NCBI GenBank assembly: GCA_946886365.1
Contig: CAMPIM010000066.1
Coordinates: 1-20,997, forward strand
DNA length: 20,997 bases
DNA from: an uncultured Novosphingobium sp.
Lineage (GTDB): Bacteria > Pseudomonadota > Alphaproteobacteria > Sphingomonadales > Sphingomonadaceae
Direction of reading: 5' to 3'
Shown: in pieces, positions 20,460-20,997 of the stretch
How the letters are laid out: every line of letters starts with the position of its first letter
How positions within the stretch are numbered: the first letter of the stretch is position 1
Notes under the pieces: generated by a model
What the model saw: only the letters and a program-made list of their open reading frames with translations
The model's database searches: none
What the model was told of the DNA's origin: nothing
Position numbers and translations under genes: made by a program

Positions 20460-20997
20460 TGGGTCACCGAGCGGGCGAAGTCCAGCAGGGCCTTGTTGAA
20501 GGCGGCGGGCTGTTCCTGTTGCACGAAATGGCCTGCTTCGGGGATGGCTATGATGTCGCGGAGGCCGGGGATGCGCTTGCGCATCCGCTCTTCCCAATCG
20601 GTGAAGAAGCCGAAGGACGGGTCCTTTTCGCCATAGAGGAACAGGGTGGGCGTTTCGACGTCATGGTCGGCCCATTTTTCACCGATGCGCCAATTTACGT
20701 CTGCGGTGCGGTAACTGTTAAGGCCGCCGATGAAGCGCAGCATCGGGGCGGCGTCGACATATTCACTGACGAAGCGGTCGAACTCTGCCTGGGAGAGCCA
20801 GGGCCAGGGGAGCGGCGGTGCGGGCGGCAGGACATCTAGATAACCGCTGCCTACTGATGAGACCGTTTTCCAGCTCCAGAGATCGCCTTTTGATGAGAGC
20901 GCGTAGAAGAGGCGGGCGAGGAAGTCGGGGGCTCGGTCGGCGAGTTCGCGCTCGGCGGGGCCTGCTTCCATGAAATAGTGGAAGTGGACGAAATGCT
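20456..20997 (-). CDS. Epoxide hydrolase-type alpha/beta hydrolase, partial
   Basis: The C-terminal 179 residues of an alpha/beta hydrolase; the reading frame is open to the window edge, so the N-terminal part with the oxyanion and nucleophile motifs lies outside. The visible part fits soluble epoxide hydrolases: HYFMEAGPAERELADR (cap entry), GGLNSYRTADVNW (the cap tyrosine segment typical of epoxide hydrolases), LYGEKDPSFGF (acid Asp) and IPEAGHFVQQEQP (catalytic His). It would add water to an epoxide to give a diol. An internal ATG at 20971 would lack the core and is not the true start. Its stop overlaps the isomerase-like start, and with the downstream P450 it suggests an epoxidation-hydrolysis route. 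Confidence 0.85.
   Translation of the reverse strand, partial: HFVHFHYFMEAGPAERELADRAPDFLARLFYALSSKGDLWSWKTVSSVGSGYLDVLPPAPPLPWPWLSQAEFDRFVSEYVDAAPMLRFIGGLNSYRTADVNWRIGEKWADHDVETPTLFLYGEKDPSFGFFTDWEERMRKRIPGLRDIIAIPEAGHFVQQEQPAAFNKALLDFARSVTQ

Noticed and set aside
1..20997. CRISPR arrays, tRNA or rRNA genes, riboswitches (including a cobalamin riboswitch before the mutase), integrases or transposases
   Set aside because: No regularly spaced repeats, tRNA-like cloverleafs, B12-box-like leader or mobile-element enzymes were recognised; the 5' leader of the mutase appears too short for a riboswitch.

Overview
The window looks like chromosomal DNA from an alphaproteobacterium of the order Sphingomonadales (Sphingobium, Novosphingobium or Sphingopyxis type). 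The grounds are high GC, the style of the TonB-dependent receptor (a 'DIVVTA' TonB box just after the signal peptide), many small catabolic accessory genes (SnoaL-like, EthD, VOC, DUF1214), and REP-like palindromes of kinds I recall from sphingomonad genomes. No rRNA, tRNA, CRISPR array, transposase or prophage gene was seen.

Layout. (1) 1-4116 is a left catabolic block: DUF1214 and SnoaL-like genes on the minus strand, a divergent VOC gene, a 143-bp MITE-like palindrome and REP-like repeats, then a second minus-strand unit of SnoaL-like protein and zinc alcohol dehydrogenase. (2) 4251-9486, plus strand: a possible small membrane ORF with its own promoter-like sequence, then a complete tripartite efflux operon (EmrA-like adaptor, EmrB-like 14-helix MFS pump, NodT-type outer-membrane lipoprotein), followed by an SDR dehydrogenase. 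(3) 9504-9640 is a long palindrome between converging genes. (4) 9652-15992, minus strand, reads in transcription order: acyl-CoA mutase large subunit, separate B12-binding subunit, MeaB-type G-protein chaperone, EthD-domain protein, and after a 230-bp gap a TonB-dependent receptor. A divergent AraC-family regulator (16117-16986) faces this unit. (5) 17184-18098 is a second AraC-family regulator, converging on a minus-strand unit that reads epoxide hydrolase (cut by the window edge), hydroxypyruvate-isomerase-like protein, ferredoxin and CYP101-like cytochrome P450.

How it may work together (inference): the receptor imports a hydrophobic substrate, the P450/ferredoxin pair oxygenates it, the epoxide hydrolase and the alcohol/SDR dehydrogenases process the oxygenated products, and the B12-dependent mutase rearranges a branched acyl-CoA intermediate so that degradation can continue. 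The efflux pump may relieve solvent or product stress.

The most interesting item is the mutase. The architecture (573 aa plus 141 aa, with a MeaB chaperone) matches isobutyryl-CoA or 2-hydroxyisobutyryl-CoA mutase. However, by an ungapped alignment from memory to the P. shermanii methylmalonyl-CoA mutase, the substrate-contacting positions Tyr89, Gln197, Arg207, Tyr243 and the catalytic His244 are Val97, Val205, Val215, Ala251 and Gln252. The position of Asp117 of 2-hydroxyisobutyryl-CoA mutase carries Glu124. This does not match any characterised acyl-CoA mutase I know, while the partner B12 subunit keeps its DxHxxG motif. It is the best candidate for an undescribed enzyme system here.
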